NCBI RefSeq assembly: GCF_047948215.1
Contig: NC_134460.1
Span: forward strand, 129,378,324-129,442,323
Direction of reading: 5' to 3'
Source: Lycorma delicatula
Taxonomy: Eukaryota; Arthropoda; Insecta; Hemiptera; Fulgoridae
Length of the DNA: 64,000 nucleotides
Part shown: piece by piece, positions 1 to 12,358 of the stretch
Layout: each line of letters starts with the position of its first letter
How positions within the stretch are numbered: the stretch's first letter is position 1
Position numbers and translations under genes: made by a program
The notes under the pieces: generated by a model
Told to the model about the DNA's origin: nothing
What the model saw: only the letters and a program-made list of their open reading frames with translations
Database searches by the model: none

Positions 1-904
1 ATACAATCAGAAAATTACGGTAAAAATAACTATAAGAAACAAATAACAACGTATTGAATAATGTAATTTTCTAGCTCCATTTAAAATTTACAGATTTAAA
101 TTACTATAATTTTATATTTGTTGAACTTTAACCCTTTACAAGATCTTTTTAACTTATGAGAAAAAACTTTTAATATACGTAATAGTATTTTAGAAAGTTC
201 TTTCGTTTCTGGAGGAAAAAAATGGAAAAAGAAAAACAACATAATAAGTTAAAATTTAATGTAGAAGAGGCCTTGATTATGAAGGCATGTTAGCCTTGAA
301 AGGAAACTACAGAAAGCCTATTATATACTATTAGAACAATTGACTTCATTCTAAATGGTATAGAATAATCGACCCACATTTGAATTTATGACATACAAAC
401 GCAATTTCATAATTTTACTTTTATCAGGGTTTTGTGACTGACTTTTCACTGCCGCAGTAATATTTATAACAATTCTACTGCACACACCCGCACACGCGAG
501 CGCGCTCATTCATAACAGTATATTACACAATTCAATATTATTTTTTTTATTCTATCCATTATATATTAAATAAAAAAATTGATAAGTTTATTTAATATTT
601 AATTTATTTTTACTTTTTTTATTTTTAAATTTTAATTAATTATTTCATTTTATTTGTTCTTTCACCGATACAAATCGATTGATTGTTGCTAAACATATTG
701 ACAGTCGCTAAAAAAATAAACATACATATGAATCGTTTTGTAGAATATAACACTCTAAAAAAGAAATGATTACAACCGAAATACGTCCCATCAGGACGAT
801 GAAATAATACAAGATATCCCTTCGGATAAAGTTCTGAGGAGAATCTAAAATCCTTAACAAATATAAATGTCGTTGTTAAGACAGAACTTTCAAAAATAAT
901 TTAC
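1..904. other. AT-rich sequence without a recognised feature
   Basis: Low-complexity A/T-rich sequence with short T and A runs. No frame with homology, no tRNA, no repeat boundary that I can define. A short CA/CG word cluster near 480-505 is the only compositional change. Confidence 0.6.
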
Positions 905-1085
905 AAAGAAAAAAAAATCTTGTGACGATTACTAGAATAATATATTTTTACAGGTATAAAAAATTCTTCCAAAATTATTATTGAAAAAATATATTATTTC
1001 TTAAAATTATTAAATATCAAAGCTGATTTTATCACAATAACTGTAATTTATCAATTTAATCGAATGTAAAGTTACAGAATTAGAA
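905..1085 (+). repeat. Copy 1 of a diverged direct duplication (second copy at 4195)
   Basis: Matches 4195..4375 in the same order and orientation: shared blocks include the word TTTACAGGTATAA, an ATTAAATATCA block and a TTTATCAAT.TAATCGAAT block, with small indels between. Both copies are preceded by a TTGACAGTCGCTAAA.AAATAAA word (about 200 bp upstream in copy 1, immediately upstream in copy 2). No ORF. This is either an old interspersed repeat or a local duplication. Confidence 0.5.
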
Positions 1086-1439
1086 AATAAATTATTATTA
1101 TATCGCGAATTAAAATTTTGTATTTAATTTAAGCACTAGCAAATATAACACATTATAGGAAATACTTATATAAAGGATATATATATATATATATATACAC
1201 GAGTATATTGTATTTCACATTTACAAATCTTCCGTTTTTATATGGGATCAATTTCTGCCTTTAACTGACAAAATTTCGGACTACTAAAATTCTTTTAAAA
1301 AATCTGACAACCCATTGGTGGACTTTACCGTCACGCGGTTTTTTTCTGATGCACGGCTTAATTAAACTAATTGTGTGTGATGCACACAAAACTTAATTTA
1401 AAATATTTATAATTTTATTTAAATATAATATTTTTTGTA

Positions 1440-1960
1440 TAGCTGTTCGTCGGTGCTACACTGTTACAGCTACAGCTATTCATCGGTAGCGCTCCTTGTG
1501 GCAACCAGGGGTATTATTGACACAGTATACCCATTTAGCCACTAGTTTTGGCATATTTTGGAGTGAGGGTGCGATTTTGAAAAGTTTTTTGCAAATATTA
1601 TTAATTTTTATTGTTAACAAATGTGCCTAAAAAAATAACACCTTAATTAGGCGAAATCTCGAGATACTGAGGGTAACCTTGCTCTTCAGCCTCATTCCCT
1701 TGACCTTTTAACTTGAAAATTTAATTGCATCAATGCCCCATATACGGAATAAACTGTTCAAGTTTGGTCAAAATCGGTCCAATAGTTCTGAAGATATGAG
1801 GCGTGAGACACTGAACACACACCCGTACATTCGAACATCCGTAAAATTTTCTTCCGGTATTTTGGGTTCCTTAGACGTCAAGTTCCGGTGAAAAACGCAT
1901 ATGCCTAAATTGGACCGATATAATTGTTTTCCCTTTTGCAGCTATAACCTGTACGGGAAG
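1440..1960. repeat. Unclassified interspersed repeat
   Basis: Higher-complexity block in AT-rich surroundings. It contains the phrase AAAATCGGTCCAATAGTTCT followed by a GAACACACACCCGTACATTCG-like stretch, a motif style common near the ends of insect non-LTR and other transposable elements. A related phrase (AATCGGTCCAGTAGTTTTT, then ACACACATACGAACATT) occurs near 50930-50980. No intact frame. Family not recognised. Confidence 0.4.
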
Positions 1961-1964
1961 GTAG

Positions 1965-3173
1965 AAATAACTAAACCAATTTTAGTAACAAAATTAATAA
2001 ACAAATTATACTATTTCTAATCACCCAAGCCCACATATATATGACCCCTTTGTAGAATAGGTAAAAAAGATTACAAGTCTCCAGAAAACTTCTTTTAAAT
2101 AAATTTCAATCTTTAATAGACCCAAAAATAATATAGCTTCCTTTTTCCAACTGGAGTCTTCCTTAACACTATTAACTGTGAAATATTAAAAATTCATAAT
2201 CAATTATTTACATATAACTTAATAATTCATTCAAAGATGTTCAATTTTTTGAGTCAGGATATTAAAAGATTGATTCAAAAATTCAAAAATAGTAACATTT
2301 CTTACGTATAACATTTTGATTCGTTATTTATCTGAAAAATGCTTTTATTTTAAAACCGTTTTTAATTGGCTCAATATTTATTTATTACCTATATCTATCT
2401 TAATACGAGATTTAAAGTTCAACAACTTCCAACATTAATTTCTAGAATTTCTAGACGTGCTTCTCGTAATCGTTAGTCTTATCATTTTAAACAAATGTAG
2501 TTATTTAAAATTTTTGTTTAAATTATAACATTTTTATCTTTTATACCGGGATTAAAATAACTTTTTTATAAAATTAATTCTTTTTAGTAATTTTGTAACA
2601 CTTTGATAATCCACCTCATATTTCTGATTCCATTTTTTCTTTTAATAAGATTAGTATTCCGTCTTAATTTACGTTATAAGATTTCTCAGCAAATAATAAT
2701 TCAGTATGAAGTATATTTACGCAATGAATATAATAAATAATGAAAAATTACGTAAAAATTAGTTATAAATCTCTTTTTTCATTGTTTAATTTTTGTTATT
2801 TGTATAGAACAATAAATTAACTAATTTGTCTTTATTAGTGTCTTTTATTTAAATTATGTAAATAGATTATTTTATTTGTATAAAGTAGATTATATTTTTT
2901 GTTTTATCTTTATTATGTTGTTACTTAATTAAGACAGAAAACAAAAATTAATAATCTAAAGTTTAGCATAAATAATTTTATAAAAGATTACTTTAATAAA
3001 TGTAATACTAACATATAGGTTTTTCAAATTAATATATTATATTATCTTTCTGTTAAGTTAAAATTATAAAGTAATATATCCGATAAATCTGTGTTTTATT
3101 TGGATTATTATTTTACATTAAAAACTAAAATTTTACTCATAAATTAGTGTATTTGAAAATTAATTTAACATAC

Positions 3174-3178
<5 letters not shown>
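1965..3178. other. AT-rich sequence without a recognised feature
   Basis: Very A/T-rich, no frame of note on either strand, no repeat that I can delimit. Confidence 0.6.

Positions 3179-3231
<53 letters not shown>
3179..3231. repeat. (TA)n microsatellite
   Basis: About 25 uninterrupted AT units. It supplies the Ile/Tyr run at the end of a 123-codon minus-strand frame (3160..3531), which is therefore not a credible gene. Confidence 0.95.
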
Positions 3232-3236
<5 letters not shown>

Positions 3237-3379
3237 TTAAATATGCTAAATTAATTTTTAAATAAAACAACTTGTAACCAGAACGCTTAGTATGAAATCT
3301 GGTGGAAGATATATAGGAAATTAAAAAAGACCTATAAAAGATTGGACTGAAAATCGAAAACACAACAGATAAACCGAAA

Positions 3380-3590
3380 ATTAGAGAAATTTTAAACAAC
3401 AAATATTTTAAAATGGACAAAGTTTCATGAAATGCTAGGATTACGAAAGAGCAAAGAAGAACAAGGTCCGAAAATATGAAGAAATATCGGCTGAAACAAT
3501 GAGCTATCGAAGTCAAAAGAAAACGGACCAAAAATTGACTAAATTTATCCTATGCGGTCAAAAATGCAAAAAATAAATTTATGAATAAAA
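3380..3590 (+). pseudogene. Basic (Lys/Arg-rich) coding relic, same family as 34950..35171
   Basis: With two internal stops the plus strand reads a Lys/Arg-rich peptide containing TKEQRRTRSENMKKYR, which resembles YSEQERARRSETLRNCWQKR encoded at about 35058-35117. Both are followed by a stop and a similar 3' stretch (GACTAAATTTATCC... here, GAACTAAAGTTATCC... there). I infer two copies of one dispersed element. The protein family is not identified; the EQ(R/E)RxRSE..(K/R)..W/Y pattern looks like a basic helical or DNA-binding region. Broken. Confidence 0.35.
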
Positions 3591-3599
3591 TGTTATTTT

Positions 3600-4194
3600 T
3601 ATTATGTGTTATTTTTTCTGTTGTAAGACAACAGTAGTAAATTTAGAACAGAGCAATAAAATTAAATTATAGTTTGTTTTTTTTTTTTTAATATCTCTTT
3701 AATAAATGAAATATTCATGAATAGTTATATTTTACGAGTAATTTTATTAAGCTTACGTCGTTATTTTGTAAAATTACAAACATTGCTTTATTTTCAGACT
3801 TGTTATAAGACAAAACTGTGATAAAATTTACTACAATTTTAAATGACTTTTTTAATAAATGAGAAGAAAATTAATCTCTTGTACGTATAAGAGTACATTA
3901 AAACCAGAGAAATCTGTCTTAAAAAATATAAATCCACTACTTAAACATCTTATTTCTATTTATTTTCCGTGATATATCAAAACTATCTCTGTTACTACGG
4001 TACTTTTCTAATATAATCTATACATACACCTCTACTAGTTAAACCATTCAAATTCTTTATATAACTTTAGTTCAAACGAATAAATAAATAGAATTTCATT
4101 TTGTTAAAATATTAACATTATTAAATTACATCCTGTCATCACTCGATTAAAAGGTAGCTCACTATAATATAGTTGACAGTCGCTAAATAAATAA
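3600..4194. other. AT-rich sequence without a recognised feature
   Basis: No credible frame, repeat boundary or RNA gene seen. Confidence 0.55.
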
Positions 4195-4375
4195 AGAATC
4201 TTATGATGATTATACAGTAATATATTTTACAGGTATAAGAGATTTTTCTACGATTGTTAATGAAAAATACATTACTTTTAATATTCTACAAAAATATTAA
4301 ATATCAGAGCTGAATTTTCCAATTTATCACCGATTAATATAATTTATCAATCTAATCGAATATAGAATTAATAAG
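4195..4375 (+). repeat. Copy 2 of a diverged direct duplication (first copy at 905)
   Basis: Aligns in the same orientation with 905..1085 (shared TTTTACAGGTATAA, TATTAAATATCA and AATTTATCAAT words). About 3.3 kb separates the copies. No ORF. Confidence 0.5.
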
Positions 4376-4744
4376 TTCCATTATTCTATCGTCCCAATGG
4401 AACTTACTTTTGTTATTATTTATTTTTTATAGAATATGATATTCTACAAAAAGGTCCACACGTATATTTATCTGTTTAGTGATCGCCAAATATAATTTTA
4501 TATATAATAAAATGGTGTAGTTATTTATTAGCTTAATAAATTGATAGATGGGCATGAAGAAAAACAATATAACGTATTTGTACATATAGAAAGTATAGTT
4601 AAGATCAAAGGGCATTAATTGAGGATTCGCTTTGCTTGAAACGTTTTATTACCAGTTATATAAAAACAGCAAAAGTTTCCACTTTTTTTCTAAATAAATA
4701 TTTCATGAATACTTATCGAATTTTGTAATCAACATCTTTTTGTT

Positions 4745-4998
4745 TCCTGTTTAGCCTCCGAAAATCATCGTCAGGATAAATGAGCATGATATGTATGAGT
4801 GTAAGTGAAGTGTAGTCTTGTACAGTCTCTGGTTGACCATTTCTGAGATGTGAGGTTAATTGAGACCCAACCATCAAAGAACACCGGTATCTACGATCTA
4901 GTATTCAAATCCGTATAAAAGTAACTGTCTTTACTAGGATTTGAACGTTGGAACTCTCAACTTGCGAAGACGCGTTCACCACTAGACCAACCCAAAGG
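4745..4998 (-). repeat. tRNA-derived SINE, family A, copy 1
   Basis: Read on the minus strand, the head has a Pol III A box (TGGTCTAGTGG) and a B-box-like GTTCAAATCC, followed by a unique body (ACTTTTATACGGATTTGAATAC..., GGTTGGGTCTCAATTAACC) and an A-rich tail. The same body recurs at 31261, 34612 and 58719. Here the 3' end carries a TTCGGAGGCTAAA-type tail like that of SINE family B. Known: such elements are transcribed by Pol III and mobilised by LINE proteins. No coding capacity. The tRNA-like head is not a functional tRNA. Confidence 0.8.
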
Positions 4999-5324
4999 TT
5001 TAATGTAATCAACATCTCTATAGATACTGCGTTATTGTGAATTAAGACTTCATCATTCTAGATCATAAACAGAGGATTGAGAGTAGTAAATTTATATTCG
5101 TAGAAAGGATCAACAGATTCAAACAATTATTTATTTTCAATAAAATATTGTTTTTTTAAATTTAGGGGTATATGCTCAGAAGAAATAAAAATTTCGTTTT
5201 TTTATATTTAGCTCGCTCCCATTTCCTGAACAAAAGTAATTCATTAATTTAAAAAATAATAATTGAAAGTTACACACTAATGAGTAGAAAATTAAATGTA
5301 AAAAAACATAAAAATATTTTTTAG

Positions 5325-5830
5325 GTAGTATATAAAGGGGGAAAAATCGAAAGAAGACGGAAGTCAGGTGTAAAAGAGGGGTTTAAAGGTGTTCTAGGGG
5401 AAAGAAACAGGGTGGTTTGATAAATGTAAAACAACAAGGGACGGATGATTACTTGTGAAATGAAAGAATCAAAGCGAAGAGAGAAAAGCAACAAAGGAAA
5501 AGACAACCACCCCTTTAAACTGAATAATTAAGCGAAATTAACGCTGAGTTTATAATGAAAAGAACCACCCCACCTCGGGGATGATAGAAGAACAGAACGA
5601 GCTACAACCCCTTTACTCGCTACGAAGGAAGAAGTATACCGGCCAGCAAACATTTATATACAGATAATACCGCGTCTCTACCGCAATATGGCTTATGCTC
5701 ACATGATACGGGGAGACGGCTTTGTTTCATATTTCCACTAATGGTCTTACTAATGGACCAGATTTAGTCTGACCATATAATTGTCTGAGGAATCGCATTA
5801 CGGTACTGTAACCAAAAATACGACTGCAGT
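5325..5830. promoter_or_regulatory. Candidate conserved non-coding island A
   Basis: A block distinctly less AT-rich than its flanks. It is purine-rich on the plus strand from about 5330 to 5515 (GGGG-containing words), then has C-rich words (ACCACCCC, ACCACCCCACCTCGGGG) and mixed complex sequence up to 5830. Frames on either strand show no homology and no codon structure that I trust. Inference: possible enhancer of the host gene whose intron this is. It could also be an old repeat. Confidence 0.3.
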
Positions 5831-6344
5831 TCTAAGTTGATAATAGCACAGGCCAAAAATGCATTAAATCCCATCCTGTTTATATTGTTTAATCTCTTTT
5901 TTAATCGCAAAATAATATTATCAAATAATTAAGAAACCACTAAAAGGCTGTAAATATAAAATTAGTTGAAAAATACAATTAAAGAGCTGAGCTAAACGAT
6001 TATTGGAGTAGATTGAAAAATACCGAACGGTTGTGAGTATAAAAAATAATTTATTATAAATCTAAACCTGGTCAGTAAATTTAATTGGTAAAAAAATCAT
6101 CATTAAATACCAAAAAAAAAAAATTTGAAAAAACAAAGAAATAGATTGAAAAGGAAGAAATAATAATAATAAATATTAATGGACTCATAAACAGCACTTA
6201 TGAAAAGCTACAAGACAAGTGTTTTTAGCAAGTTTATTTTTTTAAAAAAAGCTTACAAAAACAAAAGAATTTTATTTAAAATTGAACAAATCAACAATTT
6301 AATTTTAAAAAATTTTAGTAAAAAATATTTTTTATACGCACAGA

Positions 6345-7612
6345 CTTCTAAACATCATCAGCAGGAGTTTAGAGGAGAAGAGATACTGTTCGGCAGCCTT
6401 CCTAAATGTCCAGCAGGACTTTGAAAAAGTCTGACTGCCTGGGCTTTTATACAAGTTGAAAAAGAATCTTCCTCAAATTAATTACCTTTTTCTTCGTAGC
6501 TACGTGAATGGGCGTTTCTCCCAGGTAAAATAAAATCAAGAATTATCTGCATTCTTCTACGCTAAGTTGGGGATTACGAAGGCTCAGTTTTGGGATCTTA
6601 CGTTTAAGAATGGAGTCTATCCTTTTGTCGATGATACGGCTATTCTGGTTGTTGATGACAACCCAACTTTGGCCTCAACTAATTTACAATCTAAATTAAA
6701 ATTAATCAGCAGGTGGCTGGGTACATGGAAGATGAGGGTTAATCAAGTTAAGTTGAGCCGTGTGACATTCGCAATGAGGAGAGGAGACTGCCCACGGGTC
6801 CACCTTTATTGCATTTTAATTCCACATACAGAAAGTGTAAGATACCTGAGTCTTCACCTGGTTCGTTATTTGATGTGGAAGGTTCATGTGAGGGAGAAGA
6901 GAAAGCAACTTAACATGAACTTCAAGGAAATATATTGGTTCCTGGGCAGGAGGTCTAAGTTATCTTTGTCTAATTAGATATTTTTATATTCAAAAAGTTT
7001 GAACACGTCCAATATACGGCGTTTATTGCGAACTAACTACGGAGAACGGCATGCAAGACAAATCTTGAAATCACACAGCGGTTTCAGAACAAACTAACGA
7101 GGTGTATAACTGAGGCGCCATGTTTTGCTAAAATCAGTGAAATTCACGAATATTTGAGTCTACAGTACGTGAAGAAAGGAATTCAACGTTTCAGTTTGAA
7201 TTATGAACTTTGGTTAAATGATCACGTTAACAACTTTGTCGTAAGCCTCATAAACGACGGTGAGGATGTCAGAGAACTTAAGTGGCTACATGTTCTGGAA
7301 ATTAGTAATTTTATGGTGTAAATTACATCCGCTGAGTGTGATACATTAATCAATTCTTCATTCCCGTATTTTTATTTTTTATTTTTTGGTCTATTTTTTC
7401 CCTTCCCGGTATTCTACTGAAATAACAGTCCTTCAAAACTTCCTTGTGTATGTTCTACGTTCTAATATCAGAACTTCTATATAGTACTAGTATATAATCT
7501 TTGAGAAATTTGAATGGGGATTCCTTTTTTTTGTTTATATATGTGATACAATTTTCTTAAGGTTTCTAAAAAAATGTAATCGATTGTAAAATAAAAATTT
7601 GAAACAAAAAAA
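6345..7612 (+). pseudogene. Jockey-type LINE pol (reverse transcriptase) relic with 3' UTR
   Basis: 5'-truncated reverse transcriptase of a Jockey-clade non-LTR retrotransposon. RT motif A reads FLNVQQDFEKV then a stop (family form FLDV..AFDKVW), so a catalytic Asp has become Asn. The fingers/palm segment (LYKLKKNLPQ, SYVNGRFSQVK) follows in the same frame, then a degenerate PQGSVLGP-type motif. The catalytic FVDD box is intact at 6624..6635, followed by the typical thumb segment (VTFAMRRGDCP, ESVRYL). In-frame stops lie at 6432 and 6531, and at least one frameshift follows about 6970. The C-terminal part (RFQNKLTRCITEAPCFAK, then DGEDVRELKWLHVL) runs to the stop at 7319..7321. The UTR ends ATCGATTGTAAA... 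with an A-rich tail near 7600. Non-functional. Confidence 0.85.
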
Positions 7613-7739
7613 TAATTAGTACTATTTCTTCTTTTAGATAGATTTCATAAGAAAGCTACCTATTGTAATGGATACCATGATTCGACTTCCGGAAAATTTC
7701 GACATCATTCCCCAGACCCCAAAACCAAGGTCAGTTCAA

Positions 7740-8410
7740 AAGTTTATATATATATATTTCACTTTCTTCTGGACATCATAACTGCCATCATTTTCCGCCA
7801 ATAATGTTTAAATTTATACATAAAATATAACGACCCAAAATCTCGGTCGAGTTCGTTAATAGGCAAAATCGGACCATGGGGGGTGGGAATGGGAGGTCTT
7901 TTTCGAAAAACCAAAATATCGCTGTAACTTTCCTATTAAGTAAAATATCGAATTTGTTTTAAGTTTTACTATTCTTTGGATAAGGGCCTAAAACTTATAT
8001 AAGTAAAGTTTTTTGATATCTTCAACCATTGGCCCACGGGGTGGAAAAAATAGAGTTTCGAAGAAAAAAAAAATCATACCTCCCTTAATAGGCATAGTAT
8101 CGAAATCGGTTTAAAGTGATCGTTAGTCCTCTAAACATTACCTAAAAGCTTTGTCTGAAACAATTTTTGATATGACCAACCCTTATGGCCAACGGCAAGG
8201 TCAACGATATGGCCAACGGCAAGGGATGACCAAAATATTGCTGGAATTGTAACAAGATGGGGCTAGTCGTATGCTAGATATGTGAAACTTTTTTCACATG
8301 CAACTATTGTCGTATGAGTAAATTTGAAGTTTTTCTTAACTTAAGGTAGAAATTTTTTTATACCCTACTTAGCATCGGTGAACTCCGCCTTCCGGCGTGC
8401 TGAAAGGGAT
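7740..8410. repeat. Unclassified interspersed-repeat candidate
   Basis: Complex-sequence block lacking an ORF, with a local duplication ATGGCCAACGGCAAGG (about 8187 and 8208) and an end-like word CTCCGCCTTCCGGCGTGCTG near 8380. Composition and lack of frame suggest a degraded transposon or satellite-like piece. Family not recognised. Confidence 0.3.
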
Positions 8411-9698
8411 TTTTTTTAAATTAATTTATTTACAATCATTTATTTTGTATACACTTTTCTTAAAGCGTTACTCAAAAAAACTTCGTCTTACATATTTTCA
8501 AATTGCAATTATTGAAACACAACGACAAGTACAGAGCGTACGATGAAAATTAAAGCTCGCTTGCACGTGGCAGACAGCCGCTGTTCATATTACGCTTTCC
8601 TTGCAACATTACGTTTATTCGGAACGAATATTCTGCCATAAAGTGTGTTTAGCTATTTTTATAAATAGTAAAAATCCTTGCCATAATTAAAATTTATTAT
8701 CATTTCGTTTAATTTCAGACAATAATTTCTTTAAAAATATTTAGCGTACTTATAAATATTTCTTACTGTAAAAAAAAACGAATATTTTATACTTTTATTA
8801 ATAGATTATTGTTATTATAATCCCTCCATCAAGTGAATCATCAAATGAATAACCATGCAACTTTTATCGTATTTAAATTAGGTCACTCTTTCACAAAATC
8901 TCTTCCGCTCCTATCTGTCCTAATCAAATTATCCTACATGAATCTTATACTAAAAATATTATTTTATTATATTATCCCACTTCTTACTTTTTGAATTACC
9001 CTTATATTTTCAACCACCAATTCTAAATTCCCAATTTTTTAACATTGCTTTGCTCCTACAAATTACCTATCATTAGTGATTTCTCTATTATAATTACTTT
9101 CTATATACATCACTGGTTTCATCAGAACCCCTAATAAACTGTCAAAACATCTAATAAATTGTCTCGCTTTTTAGTAGGCAATTTATTTTAAGGACAATTT
9201 TTAAATTACCTTAGATATCAGTATGAGAGGCCTTTTGTTTTTTTCAACCCTACTTTTTTTTTGAAGCAGTTAAGAATCGTTCTTTATACCATGTTTGTAG
9301 CTTGCAACTTCAAAATTTATTAATATAAATTAAGAGAAAAAAGATATACATATATGTAGTTTCACATATATTGTATTTGCGGTCAGATTTCAGTATAAGC
9401 ATACTGTAATTTAACTTGCAATTTTTCAAGTAAACAGTTACTCAAAACATAAATAAAATACTACAAAATTATTATTATTATTATTTGTTATGATAATAAA
9501 AAGATAAAAAAATTATAATTAATTACTAAGGATAAAATTATACATTTAAAATTTCATAAAAATGTTTAGTTATTCATATAGATTATAATCAGCTTAAAAC
9601 ACTAATTTATTAAATTTATAGTTTCCTTAAAATATAATTATATTTAGAAGTAAAAAACTGAGTAAAAGAAACATATATTATGATTATGGGTTTTGTTA
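8411..9698. other. AT-rich sequence without a recognised feature
   Basis: No credible coding frame. A short less AT-rich patch at 8520-8650 holds nothing I can name. Confidence 0.55.
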
Positions 9699-9723
9699 TA
9701 AAAAAAAAAAAAAAAAAAAAAAA
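9699..9723. repeat. Poly(A) run
   Basis: About 23 uninterrupted A residues. Possibly the tail of a retroposed sequence, but no retroposon body is recognisable upstream. Confidence 0.9.
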
Positions 9724-9829
9724 CTGCTAATAAGAACAAAATTATTCGCTGAAATAGTTATTTTTTTCCCAGTGAGGAAAAAAAACCAACGTTCGTATGT
9801 AGAAGAAGAGAAATGTATTCATCTGCAGA

Positions 9830-10210
9830 ATTAACGTAGTGTTTATACTTTGCTATAGCAAGAGTCCACAGTAATATTTCAAGTTAAGAGGGAAATACAA
9901 GTGTTGTGTCGTGCTTTTGAATACCATTATCTAACTGAGTAATGTGGGAGGTTGTAGTGGTGAACAAGATCAACCCTTCTATTTTCCTCGTTGCTTCCCT
10001 TGGAGGAGAAGTAGAGAACACATATAAATGTGCATAAAACATGCATATGTGTGTGTTTATATGAATATATAGAGTGAGGAGAGGAAGTTAATTTAAAATA
10101 AAAAAAAAATTACGTTCTAGGACATGTGTCTGCAAGGAGCGTAAGTATGTGTATACAAATGTAAACAGTTAGCATCCCCTGCAATCAATATTAACCACTG
10201 GGTGTTTGTG

Positions 10211-10245
<35 letters not shown>

Positions 10246-10700
10246 AAATGTTTGTGAGTGTATATATATATATATACATGTGTCTTTGTATTAGGGGTGT
10301 TGTCCAAAGGGCTACGGGTACGTGACCTATCTAAATCAGGCAACACACCTTCCTCTTAATAGCTGTTCTCTCAAATTGAATACAATAAAGTGAGGCCCTC
10401 GATTTTCATTATACTCTTTAAGCCATTACACGGAAATGCCCTTTGTACCGGTTCGTTCCCGACAACTAAGTAGCATAGCATAACGTAATGTTAGAGATGC
10501 GGTACCGGTGGACAAATTGCAGAGAAATAGCCTTCGAATTTATGGAGGATTCCTAGGATAATATCAACCCCCGGACCCTAATATTCAGTTTTACCCGGTT
10601 AGTGTGCTACACCCCCTGTTCCTAACCCTAACTCGAACGCTAACAAAACCGACGTCGTTTAAATAATTTTCAAAGGGCTGTAAGGTTATATACATATATA
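9830..10700. promoter_or_regulatory. Candidate non-coding island B, interrupted by TA repeats
   Basis: Two complex blocks (9830-10060 and 10290-10700) separated by TA microsatellite sequence (10216-10241 and 10261-10275). The second block contains GGTACCGGTGGAC, ACCCCCTGTTCC and CCTAACCCTAACTCG words and no open frame. Inference only: a candidate regulatory element or old unique sequence. The CCTAACCCTAAC word is too short to be called telomeric. Confidence 0.25.
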
Positions 10701-10709
10701 TATATATAC

Positions 10710-11800
10710 TTCCACCGATATCATCTTTTAATTGTCACCATCGTGTTTACTGGATTCCAAGAGCCCGTTTTACCCCCTTCGTAAACTTCTAATGTTATAC
10801 CTATTTTATATGGTTTCACAAATACCCATCTCAATCGTTTCACAAATTTTCGTTTCAATCAGAGATTAAATAATACTTTGAACTTTATCTTTTACTTATT
10901 CATACATTTTAAAATTATGTAACTATGACAAAACTAAGAACGAATTTAACATAAAACGAAGTTCTACGTAGATATCTAAGACACCAAACAGTATCCTATT
11001 TGCTTTTAATGGATGCTTTTAAAATGGTAGTAACATACAGTGATTACGGCATATAATAAAAAGCTTATGATTGAAAAGTCATAGATACACTGATTTTTTT
11101 TTGGTTCCAGTAAAATCTTTTTAAACTATAATATTTTTTTTTGAAGTGTTGTATTCTTCCACTGAATGTTTGCAATAGCTATCCTGGAACCTAATAATTG
11201 CAGAAATAGCTATTACAGCAGAAATACTCATCAAAAATATAATAAATTATAAAAATAAAATTAATATGAAAAAAAACTAAGTATAAAAATAAAACAAAAG
11301 AAAATGCAAGAAACATTCTCACTTCATATTACGAAAACTGAGGATAATATAAGGATATTAGGATAAAGAGTTAAGGATTTAAAAAATATGATTTTAAATA
11401 CTCATTATATACAATATTTAAAATAATTCTTTAAATAATCTAATTAAAATTATGCAATACAAAAGTCATTGTTCTTGTAAATATAGTTGCGTTATTTAAT
11501 AGAATGAAACAAAGTTCGTAGAGAAGATGGACAAATTGGAACGTGTTTGAACCAGTAACAATTTAACATTATTCATTTTTTTAACTGGTCATCTGACTGC
11601 AATTTTCTTGTTTGGATTTTAATTAATTAACCAGTAATAATGTTTGAAACAATCTACACAAGTAGATCTACGAAAAGACAAAACTTTCTATTAAGTTTAG
11701 TATTAGAATTAAATACACATTCTAATATTACAATAAATTAAATACATTCTAGTATTGGAATTAAATTCTGTATACTTCCAGAATTTTATTCGAATCAATT
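10710..11800. other. AT-rich sequence without a recognised feature
   Basis: Nothing beyond short homopolymer runs. The 10740-10800 region is slightly more complex but has no frame. Confidence 0.55.
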
Positions 11801-11807
11801 TATTTTT

Positions 11808-12352
11808 ACTTCCTTTTACGATGTAAAGGAAGTATTGTGATCGCGAAAAAATTTGGTTTTCAGATTTCAACAGAAATATCTATTTTAACCATCTCTGAAT
11901 CCATTTCGACTAGTTTCGGTGTGACGTCTGTACGTATGTATGTGTTTACGTAGTATCTCGCATAACTCAAAAACTATTAACCGTAGGATGTTGAAATTTT
12001 GGATTTAGGACTGTTGTAACATCTAGTTGTACAACCCCCGGTTTGATTGTAATCGACTGGAGCAAAAGTGTCAAAAAAAGCCCTTTTGCTCCAGGGCCTT
12101 TTACTAACTGCAGTAATAAGCCCTCATTGGGAGATTTTCAACGATATATAAGTGGTACTTATTTTCATTGTTTCCAGAGTTATAGCGAAATAAGATTTTA
12201 ATTAATAAAATATTTTTATCTCACAAGGGGAAGGCACATTGGTTCGAATCAGACTTTATCTTCTTTTTTTTAACATAAATATAATGTTTATTAATAATTA
12301 TTATCCTCTGATTGTAGAAAAATGTTTACAATAAATAATAATTCAATAATAT
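11808..12352 (+). repeat. R1 repeat family, copy 1 (plus-oriented, head part)
   Basis: Begins with the family's head hairpin (ACTTCCTT...AAGGAAGT), then ATTGTGATCGCGAAAAA. It runs through the conserved body (CTCAAAAACTATTAACCGTAGG, GTTGAAATTTTGGATTTAGG, GTTACTTATTTTCATTG-type words) to a tRNA B-box-like GGTTCGAATC near 12240 and an A/T-rich part. Its missing tail lies at 13466..13530, displaced by inserted sequence. No ORF. See the copy at 56601 for the most complete member. Confidence 0.75.
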
Positions 12353-12358
12353 AAAGAG

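Noticed and set aside
3160..3531. 123-codon minus-strand frame
   Set aside because: Runs through a (TA)25 repeat and is hydrophobic from composition; the opposite strand carries a repeat-borne coding relic.
10620..10650. Telomere-like CCTAACCCTAACTCG
   Set aside because: Barely two units, not the insect TTAGG array, and embedded in unique sequence.
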